From the NCBI RefSeq assembly GCF_028368935.1, contig NZ_JAQNDK010000002.1, positions 930,001 through 994,000 on the forward strand: a stretch of 64,000 nucleotides of DNA, in the 5' to 3' direction. The first letter of the stretch is position 1. Each line of letters begins with the position of its first letter. Source of the DNA: Sorangium aterium (GTDB lineage Bacteria > Myxococcota_A > Polyangia > Polyangiales > Polyangiaceae). Positions 1 through 8,493 of the stretch are shown piece after piece. The position numbers and the translations under genes were made by a program. Under the pieces are notes generated by a model. The model saw only the letters and a list, made by a program, of their open reading frames with translations, was not told where the DNA came from and did not search any database.

Positions 1-567
1 CGGCGACGCCGAGATGTTGCAGACGATCTCGGCGCCGGCGTAGCAGCGGCGCCGCATCGGGCCGTCGGGCGACCAGATGTCCTCGCACACCTCGACGGCG
101 ATCGTCCCGAAATCGAAGGCGTAGACGCGATCGCCGCAGAGCACGCCGTCGGCGTCGAGCTCCATGAACGGCATGCCGCGCGAGAACGTCCGCGCCTCGT
201 AGAAGATGTTGTAGGTCGGCAGCTTCTCCTTGGGGGAGAAGGCGAGCACCCGGCCGGCGTGGACGATGGCGCCTGCGTTGAAGAGGTCGCCTCCCACGCC
301 GACGGTCACGCCGATGACGAACACGGTGCGGAGCTGCGCGGTCTCCTCGGCGAACCGGCGGAGCTCGCGCTGCTGGCTCGCGACGAACGCCGGCCACTGC
401 ACGAGGTCCTCGGCCGCGTAGCCGCCGATCACCTGCTCCGGGAAGACCGCCAGGGTGACGTCGTCGCGCGCCATCGCGCGGGCGAGCGAGAGGCACCGGT
501 CGGTGTTCGAGCGGACGGCGCCGACGGTCGCGTTGACGTTGGCGATTCCGATCTTGACGAGTCGCAT
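1..567 (-). CDS. nadE: Glutamine-dependent NAD+ synthetase, N-terminal (nitrilase) part, partial
   Basis: The reading frame starts at the ATG at 567 and runs off the window start, so only about 189 N-terminal residues are seen. They form a carbon-nitrogen hydrolase (nitrilase) domain with the expected Glu-Lys-Cys triad: E44 in VFPEQ, K113 in SPKEKLPTY and C161 in VEVCEDIW. In glutamine-dependent NAD+ synthetases this domain releases ammonia from glutamine for amidation of deaminated NAD+ by a C-terminal synthetase domain, which would lie outside the window. The KEKLPTY and CEDIW contexts resemble NadE more than stand-alone nitrilases, but without the synthetase half another amidohydrolase cannot be excluded. 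The gene follows a lipoprotein gene on the same strand by 11 bases and may be cotranscribed with it. Confidence 0.8.
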   Translation of the reverse strand, partial: MRLVKIGIANVNATVGAVRSNTDRCLSLARAMARDDVTLAVFPEQVIGGYAAEDLVQWPAFVASQQRELRRFAEETAQLRTVFVIGVTVGVGGDLFNAGAIVHAGRVLAFSPKEKLPTYNIFYEARTFSRGMPFMELDADGVLCGDRVYAFDFGTIAVEVCEDIWSPDGPMRRRCYAGAEIVCNISASP

Positions 568-578
568 CGGGCGGCAGC

Positions 579-1565
579 CTACCGCGGCAGCACGGCGCTG
601 AGCAGGCCGAAGAGCTTGTCGAGCTCACCGGGGGTCACGCGCCGGTTCGACTTCACGCGGTCCCCCTCGGCGAAGAAGACGATCGGGTCGACGACGCGGA
701 CCGTCACGATGGCGATGCGGAACGAGGTCGCGCGCTCGATCTCCTCGTTGAGGAAGGCCGCGTCGCGGGCGGCGAGCTCCGGGCTCTCGCTCGCGCCGTC
801 GAGCGCGACCGTGGCGCCGCCGTCCTTGGTCAGCGTCACCGTGGCCTCGAGCGATCTCAGGGTGGGCGGCACCCGGGGCGCCTCCCGCGGTCCCTTCAGC
901 GTCCGCGCCGGGTCGATCGCCGCGGCGATCGCGGCCTCGTCGCCCGTCGGATCGGGGAAGCCGCCCGTGCCCAGGAAGCGCCGCGCCTCGCGCGCCCGCG
1001 CGACCGGCAACACGACGAGGAAGTCGGGCTCCACGGTCGCCACGACGCGCGTGTGCCCCTTGATGGTCACGCGCACCGCCGGCACGCCGAGCTCGGTCTC
1101 CCGGGTCCCTGGCGGCTGGCTGCGCGAGAGGAGCGCGTCGAGGCCGGACGCCAGCTTGTCCGGCGGCACGCTGTGCTGGACGACGACCACCGCCTCGTGG
1201 GCCGCGTCCGCGCGCGGCGCGGTGACGAAGGCGCGCTCGACGTCCCGCTCCGGATCGAGCCCCGTGCCGGCGAGCACGGGGCCCCACAGATCGAGCGCCG
1301 CGAGCCGCGCCATGATGGGGTGTCCCCGGGTCCTGTCGCCGTAGACGAGCACAGAGACCTTCCCCCCGGCGATCGACTGCGCGATCGCGGCCGCGTTGCG
1401 CGGCTTCGGCGGCGGCGGCGCCTCCGCGCTGACCGGCGTTCCCGACGACGCGGAGCCGCACGAGGCGACGAGGAGGGCGAGGCCGATGACGACGAGCCGC
1501 AGCAGCGAGCGGCGCAGCGGCGAGACGCGCATCGCGGCGGGGAGCCCTTGGCGAACGGACGACAT
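579..1565 (-). CDS. Hypothetical lipoprotein
   Basis: A 328-residue protein from the ATG at 1565; a second ATG at 1532 would give a shorter signal peptide. The N-terminus has Arg residues, a hydrophobic stretch (LLRLVVIGLALLVASC) and a lipobox Cys at about residue 36, so it is predicted to be exported and lipidated. The mature part starts with a proline-rich linker and has no domain I recognise. It looks like an alternating alpha/beta soluble protein with no obvious catalytic motif. The open frame extends to 1886, but the extra part is Arg-rich and lies across a divergent intergenic region, so I reject that start. Function unknown. Confidence 0.75.
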   Translation of the reverse strand: MSSVRQGLPAAMRVSPLRRSLLRLVVIGLALLVASCGSASSGTPVSAEAPPPPKPRNAAAIAQSIAGGKVSVLVYGDRTRGHPIMARLAALDLWGPVLAGTGLDPERDVERAFVTAPRADAAHEAVVVVQHSVPPDKLASGLDALLSRSQPPGTRETELGVPAVRVTIKGHTRVVATVEPDFLVVLPVARAREARRFLGTGGFPDPTGDEAAIAAAIDPARTLKGPREAPRVPPTLRSLEATVTLTKDGGATVALDGASESPELAARDAAFLNEEIERATSFRIAIVTVRVVDPIVFFAEGDRVKSNRRVTPGELDKLFGLLSAVLPR

Positions 1566-1950
1566 CACCCGGGCGACGTTACCGGCACCTACCCGATCCT
1601 GCCAGCGGGGCAAACCTCCTCGGCGCCCGGGCGTGCGTCGGCGCCCGTCGACCGACCGGCTGTCCACCGGCTGTCCACCGACCGATTGCCCGATTGCTCG
1701 ATCGTCGTTCGCCGCTCGTCGACGCGCGACGCGACGACGCGCTGCACGGCGACGATGCGAGAAGGTGCGCGGGCTCGCGGTCCTGCGCACGCACCTCGCT
1801 GCGGCGAGGCCATCCCTCTTCCTCGGCTCGGGACCTGGAGTAGGATGCCGCTCCCGCGGTCCACGCAGAGCTCGTGCGCGCCGCAAGGCTCCGTGCCGCG
1901 CGACGCCGCGGACGCCGAGCCCGACCCATGTTGAAGAGGAGTGTCATCCC
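1566..1950. other. Divergent intergenic region with short tandem repeats
   Basis: This 385-base gap separates the lipoprotein gene (minus) from the cyclic-nucleotide-binding gene (plus) and should hold both promoters. Around 1650-1710 it carries short direct repeats: ccggctgtcca occurs twice in tandem, followed by related ccgattgc repeats. No convincing -35/-10 pair, hairpin or small gene is seen. Confidence 0.5.
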
Positions 1951-2814
1951 ATGGCGGTCCGCCCATCCGACCTGCACGCGATCCCCCTGTTCGAGAGAAT
2001 CACGGAGGATCACCTCGATGATCTGATGAAGGCGTTCCAGCGCCAGGAGGTCCCGTCCGGCCACGTGCTCTTCGAGGCCCGGAGCGCCCCGGCGCACCTG
2101 TTCCTCCTGGTCCGGGGCGAGGTCGCGCTGCTCGACGCGGGCGAGACGCGCTTCCGCCTGAGCCCCATCTCGCCCATCGGCGAGCTTGGCGCGCTGACCG
2201 GCTTCCGGCGGACGACGACGGCGGTGACGACGCAGCCCTCGGAGATCTGGCGCATCGGCGTCGCCGAGCTCCAGAACTTCTTCGAGGACCACGGGGACGT
2301 CGCGTACCCCTTCTACAACAACCTGCTCAACGTGGTGGCGGGCAAGATCCGGCGCGACGCGCGCCGCCTCGAGGAGACCCGCGCGAACCTGATCCGCACG
2401 CAGAAGGCGATGAAGCGGCTCCTCGATCTCGTGCTCGACAGCGAGGAGACGCCGCTGAGCAAGGTCATCTGCGCGACCCTGGAGGAGCTCATCGAGAAGA
2501 ACCGGCGCTCCCACTACATGGTCGAGCCGGCGCACACGCTGAAGAGCTCGGTCCGCCTGGACAGCGGCGCCCTCGTCACCGTCGTCGAGCTCTCGGACGG
2601 CTGGCTGCGCCTCGCCGGTCTGCGCGACGTCGCGAAGGACGCGCACTGGAGCGGCGTGCTCGTCCTGCCCGGGCGCGAGATCCCGGTGAGCGGGACCATC
2701 GACGCGGTCGACGATCACGGCGCGCTGGTGAAGCTCGATCTCCTGATCGACGAGTACGCCGCCGCGCTCCAGGACTACCTGACACGCCTCCAGATGCTGG
2801 ATTTCGTGGTGTGA
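1951..2814 (+). CDS. Cyclic-nucleotide-binding (CRP-like N-domain) protein with PilZ-like C-terminus
   Basis: A 287-residue protein. The ATG at 1951 is chosen because GAAGAGGA lies about ten bases upstream and the cNMP-binding fold begins right after it. Residues 10-125 match a cyclic-nucleotide-binding beta roll (HLFLLVRGEVALLDAG, PIGELGALTG, then a regulatory helix). The middle is helical (IRRDARRLEETRANLIRTQ). The C-terminal 110 residues look like a PilZ-type beta barrel, though the RxxxR motif needed for c-di-GMP binding is not clear. No helix-turn-helix is visible, so it is probably a sensor or scaffold rather than a CRP-type transcription factor. Ligand unknown. It stands alone on its strand. 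Confidence 0.8.
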   Translation: MAVRPSDLHAIPLFERITEDHLDDLMKAFQRQEVPSGHVLFEARSAPAHLFLLVRGEVALLDAGETRFRLSPISPIGELGALTGFRRTTTAVTTQPSEIWRIGVAELQNFFEDHGDVAYPFYNNLLNVVAGKIRRDARRLEETRANLIRTQKAMKRLLDLVLDSEETPLSKVICATLEELIEKNRRSHYMVEPAHTLKSSVRLDSGALVTVVELSDGWLRLAGLRDVAKDAHWSGVLVLPGREIPVSGTIDAVDDHGALVKLDLLIDEYAAALQDYLTRLQMLDFVV

Positions 2815-2893
2815 CCTCTCGCCGCGCTCGCGGGCCGCGCCTCGGTGCGCGGCGGCCGCGGCGCGGCGGCGCTGCTCCTTTCAGGCGCTCGGG

Positions 2894-2921
2894 CTTTCAG
2901 GCTTCAGCCTTCAGGCTTCAG
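2894..2921. repeat. Short tandem repeat upstream of tRNA-Leu
   Basis: Two adjacent near-identical copies of a 14-base unit (ttcaggcttcag plus two bases), preceded by a partial copy near 2879. It lies between the cyclic-nucleotide-binding gene and the tRNA. No function is evident. Confidence 0.4.
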
Positions 2922-2985
2922 ACGGTTGCCAGGATCGTGCCCGGTGATCTACGGTTCCAGGAGCTCGCTGACATCACAGCGCTGA

Positions 2986-3068
2986 GCCGAAGTGGCGGAA
3001 TGGCAAACGCGGCGGATTCAAAATCCGCTGTCCGCAAGGGCTTGTGGGTTCGAGTCCCACCTTCGGTA
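2986..3068 (+). tRNA. tRNA-Leu (anticodon CAA)
   Basis: An 83-base class II tRNA. The acceptor arms gccgaag and cttcggt pair over 7 bp (one G-U), followed by discriminator A. The anticodon stem gcgga/tccgc encloses the loop ttcaaaa, giving anticodon CAA, which reads UUG leucine codons. A variable arm and a T arm (gtggg-ttcgagt-cccac) are present. The genomic 3' end reads ACCG, so the CCA tail is only partly encoded and must be completed after transcription. Confidence 0.93.
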
Positions 3069-3249
3069 CCGAGAGCGCCTCTCACGATCGTTCGTCGCCA
3101 GGCAGTCGAGGACGGGTGGTCTGATCTGGCGGGCGACCGTCCTGGTCACCAGGCGGCGCCGTAGGGGCTGACCGTTCGTGATGCTGGGCGAGCCTGGACG
3201 GCGCGCTCTGCCGGAGCACGGCGCTGTCAGGCTGCTACGCTCGGCGCGC

Positions 3250-4029
3250 ATGTCGCGTCGGAGCGGAGGTGGGTTCGAACGGCTGGGCGCGCTGATCCAG
3301 CGCGAGTCCTCGCTCTCGGCGCCGGGGGAGGTCGACACCTCGCCGATGCCGTTCCGCGACTGGGAAGCGGCCGTGGGGTCCCGGATCGCCGCGCGCGCGC
3401 GGCCGCTCAAGCTGGAGCGCGGCGTGCTCCACGTCCGCGCGGCGAGCTCGATGTGGGCGCAGGAGCTCTCGCTGCTCGGCGACGCCATCACCGCGCAGCT
3501 CCGGTCGCGCGGCCTCCCGGTGCAGTCGCTCCGGTTCCGCGTCGGCAAGGTGGAGCCGGTCGCGCGGCCGCCGTGGCGCGAGGAGGTCCGCCCGACCCCG
3601 AAGGAGGCGCCGCTCCCGGTCGAGGTGCGCCGAGAGCTCGGGAAGGTCGCCGATACCGAGCTGCGCGAGGCGATAGCGAAGGCCGCCGCGAGGAACCTCG
3701 GCTGGCAGGAAGCCGAGGCGGGCGCGCGCCCCCGCAACGCACCGCCGCCGCACCAGTCCGCCGCCGCGCCGGCCCCACGTGTGCCGCCGCCTGCTCCACG
3801 CGCGGCGCAGCCGCCTGCCCCACACGGGGCCGCCCGCGCGGCGCAGCCGCCGGCTCCGCGCGCCTCGCGCTTGTCACCAGAGGCCGCCGCTCCCGCGACG
3901 CCCGGCGGCGACGCGGCGGCTACTTCGCCGCGACGAGGCGCTCGAGACCCTCGATCCGCTGCATCAGGAACCGCTCGGTCGGACCGAACGACGGAGCCAT
4001 CCGGCGCAGGTCGTCGAGGTAGATCCTGA
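3250..4029 (+). CDS. DUF721/DciA-like protein
   Basis: A 259-residue protein from the ATG at 3250. Residues 8-105 fit the DUF721/DciA family: a Trp-rich core around FRDWEAAVGSRIAARARP, then LKLERGVLHVRAASSMWAQEL and a helix. DciA-type proteins load or assist the replicative helicase DnaB in many bacteria; whether this one does is inferred from family only. The last 110 residues are Pro/Ala-rich and probably disordered. The 3' end overlaps the convergent FHA gene by 110 bp. There is no Shine-Dalgarno sequence; TACGCT lies 8 bases before the ATG, compatible with a leaderless mRNA. Confidence 0.75.
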   Translation: MSRRSGGGFERLGALIQRESSLSAPGEVDTSPMPFRDWEAAVGSRIAARARPLKLERGVLHVRAASSMWAQELSLLGDAITAQLRSRGLPVQSLRFRVGKVEPVARPPWREEVRPTPKEAPLPVEVRRELGKVADTELREAIAKAAARNLGWQEAEAGARPRNAPPPHQSAAAPAPRVPPPAPRAAQPPAPHGAARAAQPPAPRASRLSPEAAAPATPGGDAAATSPRRGARDPRSAASGTARSDRTTEPSGAGRRGRS

Positions 4030-4768
4030 GCGGCTGGATATCGAGCGTCTTGACGCGCCGGACGACGGTGTAGAGCTCGTCGACGACGGGGCCGGGCAGC
4101 GGGCGGCGCGCGATCGTGAAGAGCTCGAACGCGTAGTTGACCCACGTCCCCTTGGTCGTGGCGCCCGCGAGGCGAGCCGCGTAGCGCGCGGCGAGCTCCG
4201 CGGCCGGCATCTCGAGCGGCACGTTCGTCCGCGCGCGGCTCAGGATGTCGATAAGCACCGTCTGCAGGATGCGCTCGGCCTCCTCGCTGCGGCCCATCGC
4301 CAGCGCCTTGTCGGCGAGGCTCGCGAGCAGGCGCAGCGACTGGAAGCCCTTGGACCCGCCGTCTCCCGTCGGGCTCGTGAGCTCCGTCGGGTCGTCCGAC
4401 ATCTTGCGCATCTCGGTCAGCGCCATCGCGCCGAGCGTCGCCGTCGCGCGCCGGAACTCGACCCCGTAGGCGTCGTGGGGGCGCGACTCCTCCCCGCCGT
4501 AGAGCAGCATCTCCTGGCTGCCGATGATGATGCGATCGCCGTCGGTCAGCTCGCGCTGGCCGGAGATGCGCGTGCCGTTGACGTACACGCCGTTCCTGCT
4601 CTCGAGATCGTGCAGGGCCACGCCGTCGCTGCGCACCTGCAGCGTCGCGTGGCGCCGCGACACCAGCGGGTCGTCGAGCGAGAGCTGGCAGTCGCCGCTC
4701 CGGCCAATCACGAAGGGCCCTTCGGGGAGCTCGAAATCGTGCGCCAAGTACCGGAGGCGGAAAGGCAT
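3920..4768 (-). CDS. FHA-domain protein (paralogue 2)
   Basis: A 282-residue cytoplasmic protein. Residues 5-95 form a forkhead-associated domain with the phosphothreonine-binding hallmarks GRS (22-24), SRRH (37-40) and NGVYVNG (59-65). The rest is helical (LRLLASLADKALAMGRSEEAERIL) and ends GLERLVAAK. The protein upstream on the same strand shares this architecture and near-identical segments (YLAHD, LSLDDPLVSRRH, TERFLMQRIEGLERL), so the pair arose by tandem duplication. Three bases separate the two genes, implying one transcript. FHA proteins in myxobacteria commonly read out Ser/Thr kinase signalling; the partner kinase is unknown. Confidence 0.9.
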   Translation of the reverse strand: MPFRLRYLAHDFELPEGPFVIGRSGDCQLSLDDPLVSRRHATLQVRSDGVALHDLESRNGVYVNGTRISGQRELTDGDRIIIGSQEMLLYGGEESRPHDAYGVEFRRATATLGAMALTEMRKMSDDPTELTSPTGDGGSKGFQSLRLLASLADKALAMGRSEEAERILQTVLIDILSRARTNVPLEMPAAELAARYAARLAGATTKGTWVNYAFELFTIARRPLPGPVVDELYTVVRRVKTLDIQPLRIYLDDLRRMAPSFGPTERFLMQRIEGLERLVAAK

Positions 4769-4771
4769 GGT

Positions 4772-5650
4772 CTATTTCAGTGCGCCGAGGCGCTCGAGCC
4801 CTTCGATACGCTGGAGGATGAACCGCTCCGCCGGCGTACGCTCGCCTGCGCGCTCGCGGAGCCGCTTCGCATAGCCACGGAGAATGGACATGTCGACGGC
4901 CTTCACCTTGCGCAGGACACTATACAGCTCATCGACGAGGTAAGCGGGGAGGAGGAGCTCGAGCCGGGTATTCAGCTCGAAAATGTAGTTGATCCACGAG
5001 CCGCGACCCGTCGCCGAGGCGAGGCGGGCCGCATACATGCTTGCCTTCTCGACCAGCTCGGGCTGCACGGCGCCGACGCCCCCGTCCCGCGCCTTCGTGA
5101 GGATGTCGGTGAGCGAGCGCTGGAGGATGCGCTCGGCTTCATCCACGCGCCCCAGGGCGAGCGCCTTGTCGGCGACGCTGCCGATGAGGCTGAGCGCGTG
5201 CACGCGCTTGTCGGGGTGCTGCGGGACGAGCCCGGGGAGCGACCTCCGGGAGGCGATGGCCGTCGCGCCGTCGTCCTCGCCCCCGGGCATCTCGCTCATG
5301 TCGACCGTGCGCGCGTTCTGCTGCCTCGTCCAGAGCGGCGCGCTCCGCGGCGAGTGCGCCGAGCTCGGCTCGATGGCCCCGAGCAGGAACATCTCCTGCC
5401 CCCCGATCGCGATCTTGTCGCCGTCCGACAGGATCTGGCGCCCCGCGATCCGAGCCCCGTTGATGAGCACGCCGTTGCGGCTGCCGAGATCCTCGATCGC
5501 GACGCCGCCCTCACCGACGGTCAGCAGCGCGTGCCTGCGCGACACCAGCGGGTCGTCCAGCGACAGCTGGCAGTCCGCGCTCCGTCCGATGAAGAACTCG
5601 CCGAGCGGCACCTCGAGATCGTGGGCGAGGTAGCGCAATCGGATGCCCAT
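4772..5650 (-). CDS. FHA-domain protein (paralogue 1)
   Basis: A 292-residue protein from the ATG at 5650, chosen because MGIRLRYLAHD aligns with the N-terminus of the downstream paralogue MPFRLRYLAHD. The frame stays open to 5743 but that part has no counterpart. FHA hallmarks are IGRS, SRRH and SRNGVLING within residues 20-65. The linker at about 95-150 is acidic and variable; the C-terminal helical region matches its neighbour. There is no Shine-Dalgarno sequence. A TTGACG-17-TATGGC promoter ends six bases before the ATG, suggesting a leaderless transcript for both genes. Confidence 0.88.
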   Translation of the reverse strand: MGIRLRYLAHDLEVPLGEFFIGRSADCQLSLDDPLVSRRHALLTVGEGGVAIEDLGSRNGVLINGARIAGRQILSDGDKIAIGGQEMFLLGAIEPSSAHSPRSAPLWTRQQNARTVDMSEMPGGEDDGATAIASRRSLPGLVPQHPDKRVHALSLIGSVADKALALGRVDEAERILQRSLTDILTKARDGGVGAVQPELVEKASMYAARLASATGRGSWINYIFELNTRLELLLPAYLVDELYSVLRKVKAVDMSILRGYAKRLRERAGERTPAERFILQRIEGLERLGALK

Positions 5651-5656
5651 GATCGA

Positions 5657-5685
5657 GCCATACCAACAGCCCAACAGGCCGTCAA
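5657..5685 (-). promoter_or_regulatory. Sigma-70-type promoter of the FHA gene pair
   Basis: Read on the minus strand: -35 TTGACG (5685-5680), a 17-base spacer and -10 TATGGC (5662-5657). The expected start point falls at or next to the ATG at 5650, so the mRNA would have essentially no leader. The -35 matches consensus at 5 of 6 bases; the -10 matches at 3 of 6. Confidence 0.5.
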
Positions 5686-5790
5686 AAGACAGCTTTCGGG
5701 CCGCGTAGCATTGGTTTGCAAGCCCACAAGAAGGGCCGTGCACTACGGACGGGACGTCCGTTACCGTCTTACAGTATCACACCAGTTGTC

Positions 5791-5840
5791 ATGCCGCGTC
5801 ATGCCGCGTCATGCCGCGTCATGCCCCGTCGTGCCGCGTC
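5791..5840. repeat. Five tandem 10-bp repeats
   Basis: The unit atgccgcgtc occurs three times exactly (5791-5820), then with one change each as atgccccgtc and gtgccgcgtc. It is followed to about 5880 by degenerate gtcgtc-rich sequence. It lies in the gap between the SCP2-like gene and the FHA pair. No reading frame crosses it convincingly. It may be a slippage-prone repeat or a protein-binding array. Confidence 0.8.
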
Positions 5841-5902
5841 GTCGTCGCTGTCGTCGTCGCGTGGCGTGTCGTCGCGCGCCGTTGCGACCGGCTCGGGGAG
5901 GC

Positions 5903-6352
5903 TCAGGGGAGGCGAGAGAGGACCCGGAGCAGCCTAAGGAGGAGCCTTGGGTGCGCGACGAGGCCGTAGACCTTGAGCTCCCCTCTGGCCACGAGGCGCG
6001 CGAGGTCGCGCAGGGGGCCGCTCTGGCGGCGGTGCAGCACCCCCAGCTTCGGGAGGCGCAGCCAGCGGTGGAACGCGACGTCGGGGAGCCGGCGGAGCGC
6101 CGACTCGTCGCCGCAGAACGTGACGGACGGGATGCCGATGGCGCCGTCGTGGATGGTGAGGCGCCCGTGGTCGAAGCGCATCGTCATGGACGTGTCGGCG
6201 TCCTGGGCGACGACGAGCACCGACCCGCGCAGCGCCCGGAAATCGGCGGCGCGCTTCGGGTCGCGCGCGAGGTGCTCGCGGATGAGCTGGCCGAGGTAGG
6301 CGGCGAGCGGGTTCTCCTCAGCGCCTGGGGCGAGATCGACGATGGGCTCCAT
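5903..6352 (-). CDS. SCP2-like small protein
   Basis: A 149-residue protein starting at the ATG at 6352 after a GAGGGGG ribosome-binding site. It begins 9 bases after the purD stop, so it is probably cotranscribed with purD. The pattern of a long N-terminal helix, then VLVVAQDADTSMTMRF, GRLTIHDGA and PSVTFCGDESALRRL, resembles SCP2 sterol-transfer-type domains, which bind hydrophobic ligands. The match is by fold pattern only and the ligand is unknown. The C-terminus is a basic amphipathic helix (RLLLRLLRVLSRL). No catalytic motif is seen. Confidence 0.65.
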   Translation of the reverse strand: MEPIVDLAPGAEENPLAAYLGQLIREHLARDPKRAADFRALRGSVLVVAQDADTSMTMRFDHGRLTIHDGAIGIPSVTFCGDESALRRLPDVAFHRWLRLPKLGVLHRRQSGPLRDLARLVARGELKVYGLVAHPRLLLRLLRVLSRLP

Positions 6353-6361
6353 GGTGCCCCC

Positions 6362-7696
6362 TCACCCGGCCGCGCGCGCTCCGTCCACCCCGATGTCGCG
6401 GCGGAGCACCTTGCCGTCGAAGTCGATGGCGCCCGCGGCGCGGAAGGCGCGCTCCCGCGCTTCAGCGAGCGAGTCGCCCGCGGCGGTGACGGCGAGCACG
6501 CGGCCCCCCGCGGTCACGACCGCGCCGTCCCGCTCGGCCGTGCCCGCGTGGTTCACGAAGGCGCCCTCGACCGCGGCCGCGGCGTCGAGGCCGCGGATGA
6601 CGTCGCCGGTCACCGGCGCCGTGGGGTAGCCGCGCGCCGCGAGGACGACGGTGAGCGCGTGGCGGCCGGGGGCGACGCGCGCCGCCCCGGGAGCGAGCGC
6701 GCCCGCCGCGGCAGACGCGCAGAGCTCGGCGACGTCGCCCTCGATCAGCTCCATCAGCGCCTCGCACTCGGGATCGCCGAAGCGGACATTGTGCTCGAGC
6801 AGCATGGGGTCCCCGGCGGGCGTGATCATCAGGCCGGCGAACAGCACCCCGCGGAAGGGCCTCCCCTCCACCCGCATGCCGTCGATCGTCGGCCGGAGGA
6901 TCTCGCGCTCGACGCGCGCGGTCAGGGCCGGGGTGACGCGGGCGCTCGGCGCGAACGCGCCCATGCCGCCCGTGTTCGGCCCGGTGTCGCCCTCGCCGAC
7001 GCGTTTGTGATCGCGCGCCGCCGGCAGGACGAAGATCGCCTCACCGTCGCTGATGGCGTGCACGCTGGCCTCCTCGCCCTGGATCGCGTCCTCGAGGATC
7101 ACGGTCGCGCCGGCGTCGCCGAAGCGGCGATCCACGAGCATGTCCTTCGCGGCCGCGAGGGCCTCGTCGACGGTCGTCGCGACGACGACGCCCTTGCCGG
7201 CGCAGAGCCCGTCGGCCTTCACGACGATGGGCGCGCCGCGCTCGCGGATGACGCGGGCCGCCTCGTCGAAGGAGCGCACGATCCGGAACGGCGCGGTCGG
7301 GATCCCGTGGCGGGCGGCGAACTCCTTGAGGAACGCCTTCGACCCCTCGAGGCGCGCCGCCTCGCGGCTCGGTCCGAAGACGGCGACGCCCTCGGCGGCG
7401 AGCGCGTCGGCGACGCCGGCGCAGAGCGGCGCCTCGGGGCCGACGACGACCAGGTCGGCGCGCTCGCGGACGGCGAGCCGGGTCGCCTCGGCGGGCGACA
7501 GGGACGGGAGGTCGACGCGGCGGATCGGGGCGCGGCCGGCGCCTGCTGGCGCGTGGGTCCCGGCGTTCCCGGGCGCCACGATCACCTCGGCGACCGAGGG
7601 CGATCGGGCGAACGCACGCGCGAGGGCGTGCTCGCGCCCCCCGGAGCCGAGCACGAGGATGCGGCGATCTGACCTTCGGGGGGCGGCGGAGCTCAC
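6362..7696 (-). CDS. purD: Phosphoribosylamine-glycine ligase
   Basis: A 444-residue enzyme (typical GAR synthetases are about 420-430) that joins phosphoribosylamine and glycine using ATP, the second step of purine synthesis. Visible landmarks in order: ILVLGSGGREHALA (N-domain), VVVGPEAPLCAGVAD, FGPSREAARLEGSKAF, VVKADGLCAGKGV (ATP-grasp lysine), GDTGPNTGGMGAF, and LEHNVRFGDPECE (Mg/ATP binding). The start is a GTG at 7696; the first 10 residues are an extension before the conserved core. The frame is complete. The small SCP2-like gene follows in the same direction. Confidence 0.96.
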   Translation of the reverse strand: MSSAAPRRSDRRILVLGSGGREHALARAFARSPSVAEVIVAPGNAGTHAPAGAGRAPIRRVDLPSLSPAEATRLAVRERADLVVVGPEAPLCAGVADALAAEGVAVFGPSREAARLEGSKAFLKEFAARHGIPTAPFRIVRSFDEAARVIRERGAPIVVKADGLCAGKGVVVATTVDEALAAAKDMLVDRRFGDAGATVILEDAIQGEEASVHAISDGEAIFVLPAARDHKRVGEGDTGPNTGGMGAFAPSARVTPALTARVEREILRPTIDGMRVEGRPFRGVLFAGLMITPAGDPMLLEHNVRFGDPECEALMELIEGDVAELCASAAAGALAPGAARVAPGRHALTVVLAARGYPTAPVTGDVIRGLDAAAAVEGAFVNHAGTAERDGAVVTAGGRVLAVTAAGDSLAEARERAFRAAGAIDFDGKVLRRDIGVDGARAAG

Positions 7697-7974
7697 CCCC
7701 GCGCGCTACCACGCGCCGGGCCTCGCTGTCGAGGCGCCTCGCGCGGTCCCGTGCCCGCGGGGGGCTCCGCGGCGCCCGGCGTCGTGATAGAAGCGCCCGC
7801 GCGGCGCGGCGCGGCTCAGCCGGGGCCGCGGGCGCGCGCCGCCGGGCCCTTCGCGAGGGGGACCGGAGGGCGGATCCCTGAACATTCTGGAGGAATCGGC
7901 GAGCGCGGGTCGCTCGACGTCGAGGGGACGTCGAGGGGGCGGCGGGCGCGGATCCCCCGTCGTGGAGGTGAGCG

Positions 7975-8415
7975 ATGACGCATCGGGCTTCGTGGGATGA
8001 ATACTTCATGCGCATCGCCGAGGTCGTCGCGTCGCGGGCGACCTGCGATCGGAAGCACGTCGGCGCGGTGATCGTGCGCGACAAGAGCATCCTCGCGACC
8101 GGGTACAACGGCTCGATCCGGGGGCTGCCTCACTGCGACGAGGAGGGGCACCTGATCGAGGACGGCCACTGCGTGCGCACGATCCACGCGGAGGCCAACG
8201 CCATCATCCAGGCCGCGCGGAACGGGGTGCGGATCGACGGCGCGACGGTCTACGTCACGGCCTCGCCTTGCTGGGGGTGCTTCAAGATGATCGCGAACGC
8301 GGGGCTCTCGCGCGTCGTCTTCGGCGAGTTCTACCGCGACGAGCGCATCTTCCGGTTCGCCACGGAGCTCGGGATCGAGCTCGCCCCGCTGGAGCGGCGC
8401 GAGACGCCCGCCTGA
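7975..8415 (+). CDS. dCMP deaminase family protein
   Basis: A 146-residue cytidine/deoxycytidylate deaminase with a complete zinc site: H71 and E73 in HAEANAI, and C99 and C102 in PCWGC. TGYNGSIRGLPHC matches the substrate-binding loop of dCMP deaminases, which make dUMP for thymidylate synthesis; ComEB-type competence proteins share this fold. A GGAGG sequence lies 6 bases before the ATG. It is divergent from purD across 278 bp that contain a repeated cgacgtcgagggg motif near 7915-7935. It has no operon partner. Confidence 0.92.
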   Translation: MTHRASWDEYFMRIAEVVASRATCDRKHVGAVIVRDKSILATGYNGSIRGLPHCDEEGHLIEDGHCVRTIHAEANAIIQAARNGVRIDGATVYVTASPCWGCFKMIANAGLSRVVFGEFYRDERIFRFATELGIELAPLERRETPA

Positions 8416-8493
8416 GGCGTTGCGCGGGCGGGCGCTCGGTTGAGCGAGCCCTCGCGCAGTCGACGCCAGGTTGCGCGGCGACCTGCGCAACGC

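Noticed and set aside
568-581. TAGGCT before nadE as a leaderless promoter element
   Set aside because: The TAG is the stop codon of the upstream lipoprotein gene, so the match is biased.
259-1344. Long plus-strand frame opposite nadE and the lipoprotein gene
   Set aside because: It is a shadow of the minus-strand genes, which have clear domains and a lipobox; its translation is Arg/Ser-rich and low in hydrophobic residues.
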